Source of the DNA: Takifugu bimaculatus | Lineage: Eukaryota > Chordata > Actinopteri > Tetraodontiformes > Tetraodontidae | NCBI GenBank assembly: GCA_004026145.2 | Contig: CP034990.1 | Span: 19,670,176-19,734,175, forward strand | Direction of reading: 5' to 3' | Length of the DNA stretch: 64,000 nt | Shown: piece by piece, positions 16,282 through 28,602 of the stretch | Numbering within the stretch: the first letter of the stretch is position 1 | How the letters are laid out: every line of letters begins with the position of its first letter | Program-made: the position numbers and the translations under genes | The notes under the pieces: generated by a model | Seen by the model: only the letters and a program-made list of their open reading frames with translations | Databases searched by the model: none | Told to the model about the DNA's origin: nothing

Positions 16282-18792
16282 ATGAGGTCTCGGCCAGGTC
16301 TGGTGAGGATGCTGCTGCCCCTCGCGCTCTGCCTCAGTAAGGAATTTTCTTAAATTGCTGCTATTGTGGGTTTGAAAAAGGTTGTTTTTTTCCCCCACAT
16401 TTTTCATATTTGTGGCACAAACTGGACAAACTACGGAGCTGAATGTTTGAAGTTTGAAAGGTCCTCCAGAAAATGGTGTGAATCACTAAAGATGCCTGAT
16501 GGAAAAAAACCTATTTGAGGATTTATTAAAGCCTTTGTTTTATGGTCTTAATCCCACTGTTTGGGTGTTTTCATTGCAAATAAGCAAGAAAACACTTTTC
16601 CTTAACAATCATTTGAACTTGTGTAATTAAAAACAACAGTCTATTTTAATATTAGTAGCTGTGAAAGACAAATATGAGATAAACTGCAGGAGCAAGAACT
16701 GTAACCTTAAACATCAGCTCTGAACGATGCAAATTTTAGCTGACTCGACTAAAAGAATCCAAACAATCGTCCAGTAAAGGAAAGTTGCAAATGTTCTGAT
16801 CTTCACATTAGCACGTAGCTTCCCCACCAACGTAAACGAGGGGGATCTGAAATGTCCGAAAGATAAGAGGCAGGCAGATTAAAATCTGTGGCCACAGGAA
16901 ACGGGCTGATTTCCACGCGCTCGTGCAGCAGGACGTGCTCACACGTCGCACTCATGTCCGTTCTTCCAGCCCAGTTTGGGGTTTGGGAGGTGAAACCGAT
17001 GCTCAGGTGCACGTCTAGGCTGCACCAGCGTAACCCCAGAACGAGGTGTTGATCACGCTCCTCTTTTATCGTCTCTTTGATCTCTTTGATCTATTACTCT
17101 CAGCTCAGCCTGCACACAGAATTTGGACTGAATGGTTTCTAATCCCCCTCCGGATAAACTAAATATGACATTTCTGTATTTGTCCGGATCATGTCTGAAA
17201 ATAAACATAAACATCGTCTTTCACTCCACATGAATTCCCTCTTTTCCTGCATTCTCTTGCTTTGTCTTTGCTCTGCAGGTTTGTCGCCTGCGTGTCTGGG
17301 AGCTGCGATTCCTGTGTCCTGTGGGTCCATCTACAAGAGCTTTGCTCAGTGTTTAGTCACCCTTGGAGACAGTTTGGTGGAAACGGAGAAAGACCAGAAC
17401 GCACAGGACATCGATGCCATCTGCAGGTACAAACCCAGTTTGCTCCAGGAGTTTAATGCCTCTGCTGACGTTTCCTCTAATAAAGTTAATGTTTTTGACT
17501 TGGTTCAGTATCCAACACGCCAGCATGTGTGAGAGTCAGGACCTGTATTCACAAAGAGTCTTAACGAGTCTCAGCTTAAAAGTCAATCAGAAAGTTTCTG
17601 AAAGCAACTCTGAGTGAGGGGACGGAGACATTTATCTCAGTGAGGAGGAACAGTTGAACTGTGGCAGCGAAATCAACTGATCATAGAACTTTAAACTCCA
17701 TTAAGAAAAGCTTAAGCACATGCCGATTACTATTGATTTGATGATGTTTACTGGCCATCCTGGTAGTTTTACTGCTAATCTATTTGCTATTAATGCTGGA
17801 TGCAGCCGTTACTGTGATTACTGTTGTTCCCCGAGCGAAGACTCTGCTCTGCTGCTCTCAAACTTTCTTAAATATTGTATATTCACATGGAGGAAACGTA
17901 TGAAAATTCTATATTTAGAGGGAAATTGCTTCATATAAGATATAAGCTGTATATTTTTATGGATGTTTATGAATGTATTATTTATTTATATGGATAATTT
18001 TGCTGCTTCCGCTCTGTTGCTCCATCAGAGACTCTAAACAGTCCTCACACCTTTTTAACCGTTTTCCACCTTAGGAGCTCTCTCAAGCCCTAAGATGCTT
18101 TTTGAATAACTTTATTACTAAGGGAAAATTCTAAGAAATAAACCCCAAAGATTCCAGGAATTCTAAGATTTTACTTAGAATATTATCACTATTATGTCAT
18201 TAAGCTCATTTTAGTCTTAGGATTCTTTGTGAATATGGGTTCTTTTTGCTGTTTCCAGTTAAAAAGAACCCTCAAAACAGGCCTACAAACATGAGAAATG
18301 AGACCGCGCACGTTGGTGGTCTGACATGATCCATGTGTGACATCACAGCGTCCTGCTGTTCATCACAGCAGTGACCTTGAATCGCTGCTCAGCCAAAACA
18401 ACGAGCTTTAGATCTGCCAAGGCATTAACCTCCTGTCATCTGGCCGCTCCTGCGTGACTCACTGCGCCTCTGATGTCTTGGTTCCTTTAAGATCCTGGAA
18501 TGCGTTCCACGTCTGTGCCAGCTCAGCTCTCAAGGGCTGTCCTGGTGAAGCAGCAGCTGTCTGGGAGTCTTTGAGGCAAGAGTCGAGGAAGGCGCAGTTT
18601 TCTGGAAACCTTTACGACATGTGTGCCAGCCGCACCACCCTACCACCCGCCACCGTGCCTGCACCCCAGGGCCCCCCCACCTCTGACCAGACCAACCAGG
18701 AGACCCTGAAAGGACAAACATTCCAGCACCACCCTGCCGTCACCACACTGCTGTTGCCCGTGTGCATCACTCTGCTGGCGCTCAAGACTTAA
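16282..18792 (+). CDS. nrn1l: Neuritin 1-like, GPI-anchored neurite-outgrowth factor family
   Basis: Three exons: 16282-16336, 17279-17426 and 18492-18792, giving 167 residues (human NRN1L: 165). Exon 1 encodes the signal peptide (MRSRPGLVRMLLPLALCLS). The mature part has the conserved neuritin cysteines: C-GSIYKSFAQCLVTLGDS, DAICRSWNAFHVCASSALKGCP, then EAAAVWESLRQESR and NLYDMCASR. After a Pro/Thr-rich spacer with the family's DQTNQETL segment, a hydrophobic C-terminal tail (VTTLLLPVCITLLALKT) fits a GPI-anchor signal. Neuritins act at the surface of neurons to promote neurite growth; NRN1L function is inferred from the family. All three junctions keep phase. Position next to thap11 matches human 16q22.1. 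No clear AATAAA was seen nearby. Confidence 0.95.
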
Positions 18793-20000
18793 CCTGTCAA
18801 CACACCAATCACGCTTCTGCTTCCCTCCGATCCACACACGCCTATTGATCCTTTGAGAAGGATTGGAAGGATCAAATTTTGGATCAGGGCTTCTTACATG
18901 GACACAGTGGTGCATCTATTTAAGCATTATGTGATAATCCAAAACAGGAATCTGTACCACAGTTTAGTGGTCGCTCCTACATCTTTGATACCGAAGAAAT
19001 AAGCTTCTATTTATTTTAATCATGGAAATCTCTAAGGTAACGTTAATTTTTGTTTAGTACAAAGGAGGTGTTATCGTTTTTAAGGCGTACAGATCTGGAT
19101 GTGATCCCGTCGTAATGTGGCAATTTTGCAAATGATCCCCCCCCCCCCCCCGGAGGCCCCGGTTGTGCAAACGCTCCATTTCATTCACAACTACAACATT
19201 TAAACCACTTTTAACGCTATCAGACCCGTTTTAAAGCTGCAGGTTTCTGTTAGGGCTGATCTGAAGAGGTGCTCAGGTACCTTCTCGCGTTGGTCTTGTG
19301 CATCGCTGCAGGTTTATGGCAGCAGATAGAAGCTCAGGAGCCCTGAAAAGGCTCTCGTGTCGCTGCAGCATCAATTATGCAGTAACAGGGACCTGAATGT
19401 TGATTGGTTGTGTCCTGTTTCCATGTCAGCAGAGTCGTCCTGACATGATCACGCGTGACAAGAACAGGACGAGGACTCAACTCTGTTACTGCTGTGTGAT
19501 GGAGATCCTGCTTTGCGTGACCAAAATGTTCACAGTGCTCCAGTTATTGTCAAACTAGCTGCTGTGCAGCTTCTATGGCAAAAAACTGAGATTAGGGACA
19601 GATTTGAACTTCTTGAGTTTGACAGTCCACAAATAGCCTGAGCAAAATTCTGACCTGAACTAAACTACAGTAAATGAGTCTGGGTTTGTCCACCTCTTCC
19701 AGTTTTACTGTTTTTACTCTCACAACATGATACAAATATAGGAGATAATGTGGTTTCATTGTTACCATGTGCACAATCTGCACATCTCTCATTGTAGTTT
19801 TACACCATTGTTATACCACAACATAAAAACCACAATATAAATTCAATCCCTTCTCAGCAGCATTGCCTGAAAGATAAACTTTCCCTGAACTGTTGCCAGA
19901 ACAGGTTTATAAGATTCCTCCTTCTAATCTCTTTGTCCTGCATTTCACTTCTTTATTAAGCCCTTGGAAGAGTCTTAAACTCCTGCTTCCGGTTTCCAGC
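18793..20000. other. Sequence downstream of nrn1l, no gene seen
   Basis: Presumably begins with the nrn1l 3' UTR. Holds a C14 run at about 19138-19151. No coding or RNA gene recognised. Confidence 0.4.
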
Positions 20001-20095
20001 TGTTGAAACCTTTATAAGTGCAACGACACTTTGTTGTTCTCAGTTTTTGAAAGTCGGACAGCACCTATGACGTTTGAAGACTTTAACCATAACAG

Positions 20096-20371
20096 ATGGT
20101 GTGTATCATCAAAAATGGCTGGGATTATAAACTCCGTGGGCTTTGCTCTGATCCACGGGACCCCGTCAGCAGACGGTACATATATGATCTAACCCCACAA
20201 TATAGTATTACACTAAACTCCAAATCCTACATTGAACATGGTGTTCCACAACAGACCGCCAAGATTAAACGTGGTATGTTTGAGGGACTGAATAACATCA
20301 CCGTGACTACATTTGTTTCCTTGAAATGTAATCGTTCAACTGTTGAAACATTGATAAATATGATTGCATGA
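20096..20371 (+). other. Small open frame with faint CC-chemokine likeness
   Basis: A 91-codon open frame follows a TATA-like TTTATAAG at about 20011. Its start contains C-x13-C and the segment LRGLCSDPRDPVSRRYIYDL. This recalls the C-x-D-P-x4-W-V-x3-I-x-x-L end of chemokine domains. However, the usual Trp is missing, the Cys spacing is 13 rather than about 15, and no CC-containing exon or signal peptide was found. CC chemokines do lie in human 16q21. It may be a decayed chemokine exon or chance. Confidence 0.2.
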
Positions 20372-20915
20372 AAAAACAATTGCCAATCTCCTGCTGTCTT
20401 TTGTCATCTAAACCAGTGTATGAATGTGTCACATGACCTCCATTATTCAGAAGGTTTCACAGCTTTCCTGAAATAAGGGCTTTTGGCCCTGATTAAGAAG
20501 TTCATGGGCCCCCGGCACAAATTCTTGCAGTAAGAAATGTGGTCAGTATTCAGTAAATGGTGGTTTATGGCAATAAATTCTGACTGATTTGAACAAGTTA
20601 TTTTGGAATAAGTTAAATGTACCACTTTCGTGATGGGAGATGGCTGAACCCCCCCAACATCACATATTTCCCACAGTATAGAGATATGCCTTGTTTGTCT
20701 AATGAGGGACTTTCATGCAGCGACACTTTCCCAGTAGAAGCAAACTGGTCGGACATCACAGGAAATCTAAAATAAGGCCCGCCATGAAAAGCAACCCGCC
20801 TACAAAATTTTTGTTTTCATATATTTGGTGCCAGTATACAGTATGTTTGAACTTGATAGTCCTGCCAACAGAGTCGCTAGTGGTGGGTGTATTTATTATC
20901 CCATCTTCTCCTCTC

Positions 20916-21000
20916 ATCTCCTTAACCACTTTATCCCTTTCGGGGGCACGGAGAGGGTGCACATATGGTGGAAGGCAGGCTACGCCCTTGGGTGAGCTGC
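20916..21000. repeat. Probable fish LINE/SINE 3' tail remnant
   Basis: Phrases such as ACCACTTTATCCCTTTCGGG and GGCAGGCTACGCCCTTGG match, from memory, a dispersed fish repeat tail (CGCTTATCC...GGGTCACGG...GGGTACACCCTGG). Decayed and short. A repeat-library search would settle it. Confidence 0.35.
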
Positions 21001-21408
21001 TCTGAAGGTGTTCTGGCACATTCCTCGACGACCAAAACACTTTCCATGTTTTGGAAGACTGAGCTAACACCAGCCTTTATTTCTTATCTATTTATTCGAT
21101 TTCATTTTATTATCAAGCAGCATCAAAAATATTTCATATTTTAAAACAATATGGTGAAGTGTGTCCTTTAATGTTAATCCTGCCTATTAAAGAGAAGCAC
21201 TTAACCTACATGTGAAGCTATGAACTGCAAGAAAAACAGATCATTAGTTTTGTGAAATGCCTCTCAAAATCATTCAGCTCGCTGCAAACAATCTGGCTGG
21301 TCTCGATCGTTCCAATCCGCCCCCTGAGCAGCTACCTGGCTGCTGTGTGTGTATTCGTTGCTGATGTGCTTACGTAATGTGAGTAGCAGAGCGAAGGACT
21401 GCGTTGCC

Positions 21409-21757
21409 TCCCCGGACACAGCCTGGCCAGGTAGTCTGCCAAGAGAATAATCTTGCCAGATTTGTGGTGAATCCTGAAACTGAAGGGTTGTAAATCAAGA
21501 TACCAATGTGTGATCCTTCATCATGTTGAGCCGTGACTGAGGTCAGAGGTCAAAGCCTTTCAGGGAGATAATAGCTGCAGATGTGCCAAAGTCTATTTAG
21601 TGGCCGAGCACTCATTTTCATTCATTCAGTACCTGGTCTCAAGGGCTTCCAGCATCAGGTTATGCCGCAGGTTTTGGAGATGGTCCGGCCAGGAAGGGCT
21701 GAAGATGAACACATCATCCAGGTAAGTGACTCTGAAGGACTCAAAACCTCTAAAAAA
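21409..21757 (-). mobile_element. Degenerate Ty3/gypsy-like pol fragment
   Basis: Minus-strand translation of 21757-21626 gives a reverse-transcriptase palm segment with FESFRVTYLDDVFIFS (the Y-x-D-D catalytic box) followed by PDHLQNLRHNL. Further on, 21514-21409 gives DLQPFSFRIHHKSGK then ADYLARLCPG, the end of a gypsy-type RNase H domain. The roughly 110 bp between them holds stops and is far too short for the missing thumb and RNase H core, so this is an internally deleted relic. No LTRs, gag or integrase were recognised. Confidence 0.65.
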
Positions 21758-22737
21758 TGATGCCAGATATATAATTGTGCTAAAATAATGCTCAATAATA
21801 ATAAAACAAATATGTTAAAACAACAAAAACAAGAAAAAACTACTGTAAAAACTTCTTCCCCCACCACTGGATCATAACAGCACTAATCAAGCATTCAGTC
21901 CAACCACAGCTGTTATTCCCATGACTACACACAATTATGTTTACCACAAAATAAATGCCTGTATACAATGAGAGAGACGGGGCACCATTTTCCACTCAAC
22001 AATAAGAACCAATTTAAACTAAACACAGTTGTTATCATGCAGCAGAAGCGACTCAGCATGTCTCCACTCTCAGACAGGCACTTTAAAGGGCAGCATTATG
22101 TGGCGCTCGGGTCTATTCCCACTCCCCAAACCAGGAAGTAGACCTCCCTTGGTTGCCCCTCATGGAACAGGAACACCTACTGGATGTAAAATGTAGTCCA
22201 GTTTGTCACCCGCCAAACTATCCTGAGCCCTGTGTGTATCGTTGTGGTCATGTAATATCTGTCTGAGTTCATTGTCCTGTGGCAAATTTATCACGTCTAT
22301 ATTTTACAGGTGAAATAATAAAACAGAACTGACCAAGTCACTGGATCTCACCTCAGTATAAAACTGATTTCTATGTTTTCACACACTTTGTGAGTTTTCT
22401 TTTTAAAGTTAGTGTGAAAACATGACAGACACTTGATAAATATGTTTAATAGCCTGCAACTTAAATCCTGTTGTGTGAAAAGCTCAATAGATACTTAAAT
22501 GAACATTTATGGACTCTTTAAAAAGGCAGCTTTGGTGTTTTTGCAGAGAGGTGCAGGAAAGAGGAGCACACATCCTCACCATGGTGACAAATGTGCCGCC
22601 CTATGGTGAAAGGCCCCTGGGTGCACGTGGCCGTAGGCTATAGAAGCTGCTGTCTCATGCCACGGGTTTACTCCTGCTGGAGAATGACCCGAACCTCAGG
22701 TCCTCTCTAGAAAGTGAGTTATTCCTGGTTGGGGGTC

Positions 22738-25700
22738 ATGGAGGAACTTGCCCGGGAGAGCATCAGCCTGCTGGCCCACTCCTCGTCCCATGCGGACCCG
22801 CCGCGGCTCGGCTCATTCGGCGCCGTGTTTATTATGTTGAAGTCCGCACTTGGAGCCGGACTACTCAACTTTCCCTGGGCTTTCCAGAAGGCCGGAGGGG
22901 TGGCCACCGCCACCACCGTGGAGCTGGTGAGGCCGTCACCTGTGGTCATCACTGGTGTCAGAGATTTGTCTGTTGAGTTACTCAGGAGATTTGATCTGTT
23001 GCACGTGAAGATGCGGGGCTACGTTACAGAGCCGCTCGGTGGTTCTCACCTCCATCCTGCTCACCCTGGTGAGAAAGAGCCACATTTCACATGGGGGCTC
23101 TAATGATGATTCCAGTGAGGACCCGAGGATTCTTCATCTGCTCCTTGATTACAATTCTTTTTAGAAGGGTCACGTCGGTCTCGTTCTCCTTTAGGTTTCT
23201 CTGGTTTTCCTCATCAGCGGTCTGGTGATTCTCGGTTATGCCTCGTCAGTCAGCAGGCAGAACACGTACCAGGATGTGGTGCGTGAGGTGTGCGGGAGAG
23301 CCATCGGGAAGCTCTGCGAGGTCTGCTTCTGCTTCAACCTCTTCATGATCTGCGTCGCCTTCCTGGTGGTCGTGCAGGACCAGCTGGAGAAACGTAAGTG
23401 GTGGAATTCCACGATGCCGAGTCGCTTCTGATTTTGATGTTCGTTGTCTCACATTGATGCTCCTGGCAGTGGTGATCACAGTTGGCTCACAGCAAACTCT
23501 GGGTTTTCTCTGGATTCTCTGGTTTCCTTCATCATAAAGGACTTCTTTGCTTCAGCATTTCAGGTTTTGGTTTTCTCCGGTACACTTTAAAAGTTGTTTC
23601 CCATGTTCAGGCATCTGAACTGAGCTGGCGATCAATTCTGGAGGCATCTCCGATATCAGAAATTAATCTGTTTTAGAACAAAAATCATCCGCACTTTAAT
23701 TCTCATCCAGGCCAGCAGCGTGAACACGTGGCAGATAAGAGCAGGAGTGCAAAATCCCAGTTTTTTTTCTCCTTTTCTCATTTCGTCCGGCTTCCATCCA
23801 AATGTGTTTGATTGGATTTACGGGAAACGTGCAGGCCAAAACGCTTCAGACACATTTTTAAAGCATTTTTTTCAAACTCCAGATTACACGTCAAACCATT
23901 TTAACAATGGAACAAAATGTAAATGAATCATTTCTAAGAGGTTTTGTCTGACTTTTTGATGATCCTCTGGTGTTTCCCCCTTTCCTCCTGCTGCAGTGTG
24001 TATTTCCTTATATCAGTCAATTACTGGCTCCCTGGAGGAAGAGATGCCGTATCACTGGTACACCGACCACAGGTTTGCCCTCTTCATCATGTGCCTCATC
24101 ATAATCCTGCCCCTGTCCATCCCAAAAGAAATTGGCATCCAGAAGTACACAAGGTAACGCTGATCTTTTAGAACGATATCCAGATTCGATGTGATTTCCC
24201 GTTTCTCCTCCTCCGCTCAGTGTGCTGGGGACCCTGGCAGCTTCCTACCTGTGTGTGGCCGTGATTGTTAAATATTATCTGATGGAGAGTCACCCTGTCC
24301 TGATACCACCAGACAACAGTCAGGGGTGGGTACCACCGTGTCTGTGCTTTTAATAAGATCCAAATGTTCATCAGGAAACACTGGTTTGTTCTTCAGGATC
24401 AACTCCTGGGGTTCGATGTTCAGTGTCGTCCCAACCATCTGCTTTGGCTTCCAGGTAGTTGCCTTTAAACCTGAAAATAGACTCATTGTGTGTTCTTTAA
24501 GGCATTTCATAAAGTCTGACTGTTTACATGACACCACAGAATAATTTCAGTCTTTTCTGCAGAGCTGCTCCCCAAATACACAAATCTCTGGTTGTGTAAT
24601 AAATGTTGCCCCAAAAATGAAAATGAATAGTCAGTAAACTGATTCAAAGGCCGACACAAACTCTGGGACACTGTAGAATACAAAGGTAAATGGATAAAAA
24701 CGGTCAAAAATCACATTCAGCTTGTATTTTATGTGTCTGGAGTCTGACTGCAGTGTGTGTGGTTCGATTCCTGCTGCGGACTCTTGTCCCACGTCTTCTT
24801 TATGGCCGTAGGTTAAACACACAAACACACCAAACAGCAAACCTCCACTGTCCCAGCAGGTGAAAACACATTTACACGCATCAATAACTGACGTGAGCAA
24901 AGCCAGAAGAGTCTCTGCACAGCTTGGGTAAAGCCCCATCAGCCCTGTCCAGAGGCTTTAACCGGAAACGCTGATGATCTTGTGTTTGCCTGCAGTGCCA
25001 TGAAGCCTGCATCGCCATCTACAGCAGCATGGAGAACCAGAAGCTCTCCCACTGGGTGCTCATCTCCGTGCTCTCCATGATCTTTTGTCTGGTCATCTAC
25101 ACGCTCACTGGTCAGTTTACATCTTCTATGTCCACCAGGGTCCCTCCTGCTAACCTTCTCATCACCCCCACTGCAGGTGTGTACGGCTTCCTGACCTTTG
25201 GACAGGAGGTTGCCTCCGATATTTTAATGTCCTACCCAGGAAGCGACGTGGTCATAATCATTTCCAGATTGCTTTTTGGCATTTCCATCGTCACCATTTA
25301 TCCTATCATTCTTCTCCTGGGGAGGTGAGGGACGCCACAGGTTGATCGGCGGTGGTTGGTGTTGTCCGTGTGTGTTGACTTTGTCTTTGGGATCAGATCG
25401 GTCATCCTGAACCTGGTGGTGCGCCTCCAGAGGAATCGCAGAGGAGTGGTCACCAAGTCTTTTGAGAGTCGTTGCAGAGTCATTCTCACTGTGATCTGGA
25501 TCGCCGTCACGCTTCTCATCGCCATGTACGTCCCCGACATGAGCGAGGTCATCAGCGTCATCGGGGGGATCAGCGCCTTCTTCATCTTTATCTTCCCTGG
25601 TGTGTAACTTGTGTGCTGAAATGATGATGAATGAACAGGTTTAAATTTATACACGACGTCCTGTTTTGTCTTTACAGGATTATGCTTAGTTTTTACAATG

Positions 25701-25996
25701 GAGACAGAAGCTGTGACGCACACAGTCAGGTAAGATGGTTATTTTTTTTAAAGTTACTTTATTTGATTGTAAATAACAGGGTAAAAGTTAGATGATTGAG
25801 TTAATTATCTTCTATTGAAAAGTCAAACTGCACCTGCTCTGTAGAAGGTCTCCTGTCGAAAATGAAGGGGACCTGCTTGATTCTCCCCTGCAGGTGGAGT
25901 TTAACAGCGTGGGGCGTCATCACTATCGTCGTTGGATCCTTCATCTTCGGGCAGAGCACCTCCATCGCTCTCATGGAGCTTCTTCACAAATTCTGA
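22738..25996 (+). CDS. slc38a8: Sodium-coupled neutral amino acid transporter 8
   Basis: Ten exons: 22738-22926, 23195-23393, 23997-24153, 24221-24325, 24397-24454, 24996-25110, 25177-25324, 25397-25599, 25678-25729, 25894-25996. They give 442 residues in unbroken frame (human SLC38A8: 435). SLC38 (SNAT) family carriers have 11 membrane helices. TM1 carries the unwound substrate/Na site (SALGAGLLNFPWAF). Later hallmarks are LSIPKEIGIQKY, PTICFGFQCHEA, GVYGFLTFGQEVASDILMSYPG and SVIGGISAFFIFIFPGLCL. KSALGAGLLNFPWAFQKAGG and the short N-terminus distinguish it from SLC38A7. Human SLC38A8 is expressed in eye and brain, and recessive mutations cause foveal hypoplasia. The ATG at 22738 is chosen; an upstream in-frame GTG is discounted. 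Exon 2 (199 bp) equals exons 2+3 of slc38a7 joined. Confidence 0.95.
24740..24830 (+). repeat. Possible tRNA-derived SINE fragment in slc38a8 intron 5
   Basis: GGTTCGATTCC at 24761-24771 matches the RNA polymerase III B box, followed by a CTGCTGCGGACTC segment seen in fish SINE-like repeats. No convincing A box is present upstream. Confidence 0.3.
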
Positions 25997-26219
25997 ATGT
26001 CACACGTTTGTCTTCAGCAGCCATTTCACTTCAGAGCTCTTTCTGAATCCAAGGTCACCCGTTTGCTGTAGGCAAAATATGTTTAAAATGAGAAGAAGAT
26101 ATGGCATAGACCAAATTAGATAATTAGTGTAATGCCCTGGATGGCGTGTACTCAGAGGCCCCACTAGGGGCCAGTATTGTACCACAGAATCATTTGCCGT
26201 TTGTATTCGTAGAAACACT

Positions 26220-26225
26220 AATAAA
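26220..26225 (+). terminator. slc38a8 poly(A) signal
   Basis: AATAAA 224 bp after the slc38a8 stop. A CTCF-like core (CCACTAGGGGCCAG, 26161-26174) sits just before it. Confidence 0.5.
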
Positions 26226-26239
26226 GGGTAAAATGATTT

Positions 26240-28500
26240 GTGCTGTGGACCCAGGATCTACACTTGAGTGAACACAAGCATATATTTAATGTAAACATAT
26301 TACATTCTGTTCTAATATGTTTACATAAATAATAACAGGCAAAGTGGAAAATTTGACAATTAATTTAACTCTTTTGAAGCATGACTCGTCTTCTCCATTT
26401 TCTCTCTCAAGCTTCAAGTAAGTCGAACTCGTAGTATTTATTGTTTATCGACCTGAATCTGGAAGGAGCTGTGGGACATTACCTTGGAGCGTGCACATAT
26501 CAGAGGCGCTGCACTGTGACTGAACAATGATTTACAGTAAATCCAGAAAATGGGATCTGTGCGTATGCCTGCAGGGCGAGTGCTCACATATCAACATAAT
26601 TTCACATTCTCTAGCCTACTTATGTGTTTGAACACACACATAACAACAGCCTAATTCACAAACAGGCCATCTCACACACTGGCTCCTTATCAACCTGTTA
26701 TGTAATGGTTTTAGCAACTGTCCTTGAGGGAACACCTCTAAATCGTACCGCTCTTCTCCACTTTTACCCTCTGGATTATATATGAAGCTACTACTGGGTG
26801 TAAATCCACAATTAAATACACCAAATGTGGAACATTAATACAACCTGCTCAGCTATGAGAATGAGAATCCCACAATTCAAAATTAAAATCACCAATGTTG
26901 GCAGGATTCATGTGCAGGCATGTATCTAAGGCACCTCAGGCTTATACAATATGCCCAATCCCAATCTCTTTGAATTTAAATGGTTTTCTTGGTTTTGATC
27001 AGAATAAATGCCTGAATAACTCAAACTCTTGCTTTTGCTCCTCCAGCAGCTTCTTCTTGTCCTGGTGTCCCAGTGATGTGTTGACTGTACTACTGATTGG
27101 GATCATATACCGTACATTTGACCTTGTTTTCTATGCATGGAGGTTATGACCAGAAGATTGACATAATAATGGAGATAACATGCATTCATCACTTTTCCTG
27201 CCTATGTTGAAGTGCTGATAGAACGTTGACCTCTTGCTGGAATGTTGTAGGATAATGTCTGCAGTGACAATGAGCTCAGGTGAAGGACACTCCTCTGTCA
27301 CCTTATATAAGGTGAGTGCAGAAATGAAGACCAACAATAAATTGTACTTCTCGTAGTATCTGAAGAGCCCCGTTTTAATGCTAAAACTGTCTCAGTTATT
27401 AGATGACCTGTGTTTTATGTGTACATTAATGCAAACGAGATCAAATATTGTAATTAGCTGATTTTTGAAAATGCATATGATACCTTTTTAAACAAAATTG
27501 AATCAAAGAAACACAATCTCTCAAACAAAAGATGAAAATTATTCTAAATTGTATTAGATTTACATTTGAGTCTAAGAAGCAAAATATTGGTTCTCTATGA
27601 ATTAAAATAATCACATTTTACTACAGTATTTAGATATGGTGTGTATGTATGTTCATGCATGTGTGTGTGTTTGTATGTGTGTATCTGTGTATGTAAACAA
27701 TAACAATGAATAATAAAAAGTATGCTGTACCATAATCTCTATATTGTGCATGTGGGCAAAGTTATATAAATGTCTTCTAATTTCATTTCATGCATTAAAT
27801 CTTATCTAATTTAATGCATCATGATGTTTTGCAAGCTGCAATTTCCTTACTAGCGTGACGTTCACTTGATGGGAGCCAGTCATAATAAAGTATTTAACAC
27901 ATTAAAAACATCAAAGCTGCAACTTTACCTCACAGTTCCCTCTCTTTTCTCCTCTCCTTATCATCCTTGCTCTTGTATGCTAATGTGATGTAAGGTGAGA
28001 AAAATTATGCAGAGGAACAAGCAGCATATTTAAGCTTGACAGGAAAGTCCATATTTCAATCATCTTTTATGAAATCAGCTTACACTTTAAGCTCTCCTAA
28101 TTATATAATATGATGACACACATCAGTTGACTGTAGATAATCTGCCTGGAAATATGCAAACACATGTAATTTCCAGAATGAGGATTAAAAACATCATCCA
28201 TGAAATGTAATTTACAACACAACACACCTTCATTGTTTACTTTCATAATCAACAAACCAAAAACAGGAGAGAAATGAGGAAATACTATGTTATTTGGACT
28301 AAATTGTTCGTAAATGAAAAGTTTATTTTAGAAAAAAATTCTTATGTTAGTGTTTTACAAGCATGTATTTGTAAAGACAAGAATTTAAATTTCAAATTCA
28401 AGAAACTTTATTCTGGCACAAATACTTTTCTCTAAAAACTAATTGTTGAAATTCATGAAATTAGCCTAAAATATAATTTCCGATGCCAAATTAATAAACT
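26240..28500. other. slc38a8-cmtr2 intergenic interval
   Basis: AT-rich, with a short imperfect TG/TA stretch at about 27630-27700. No coding exon, RNA gene or clear mobile element recognised. Confidence 0.45.
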
Positions 28501-28511
28501 AGAAATGTCAT

Positions 28512-28602
28512 AGGCCCCGCCCATTGGTAAGCGCATGCGCGTGTTGTTCTAAGTCACGTGATTTTGTGTTTCCGTTTCCGGGTATCAGCTGCTGCTGCAC
28601 TT
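28512..28602 (+). promoter_or_regulatory. cmtr2: cmtr2 core promoter and non-coding first exon
   Basis: A compact set of housekeeping promoter elements: GGCCCCGCCC (GC box) joined to ATTGG (inverted CCAAT) at about 28513-28526, a perfect NRF1 palindrome GCGCATGCGC at 28531-28540, and the E-box GTCACGTGA at 28553-28561. A splice donor (TTGTGAGT, GT at 28603) follows. The matching acceptor is probably CCACGGCAG at 30061-30069, giving a 1.47 kb first intron in the 5' UTR. The transcription start is inferred. Confidence 0.55.
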
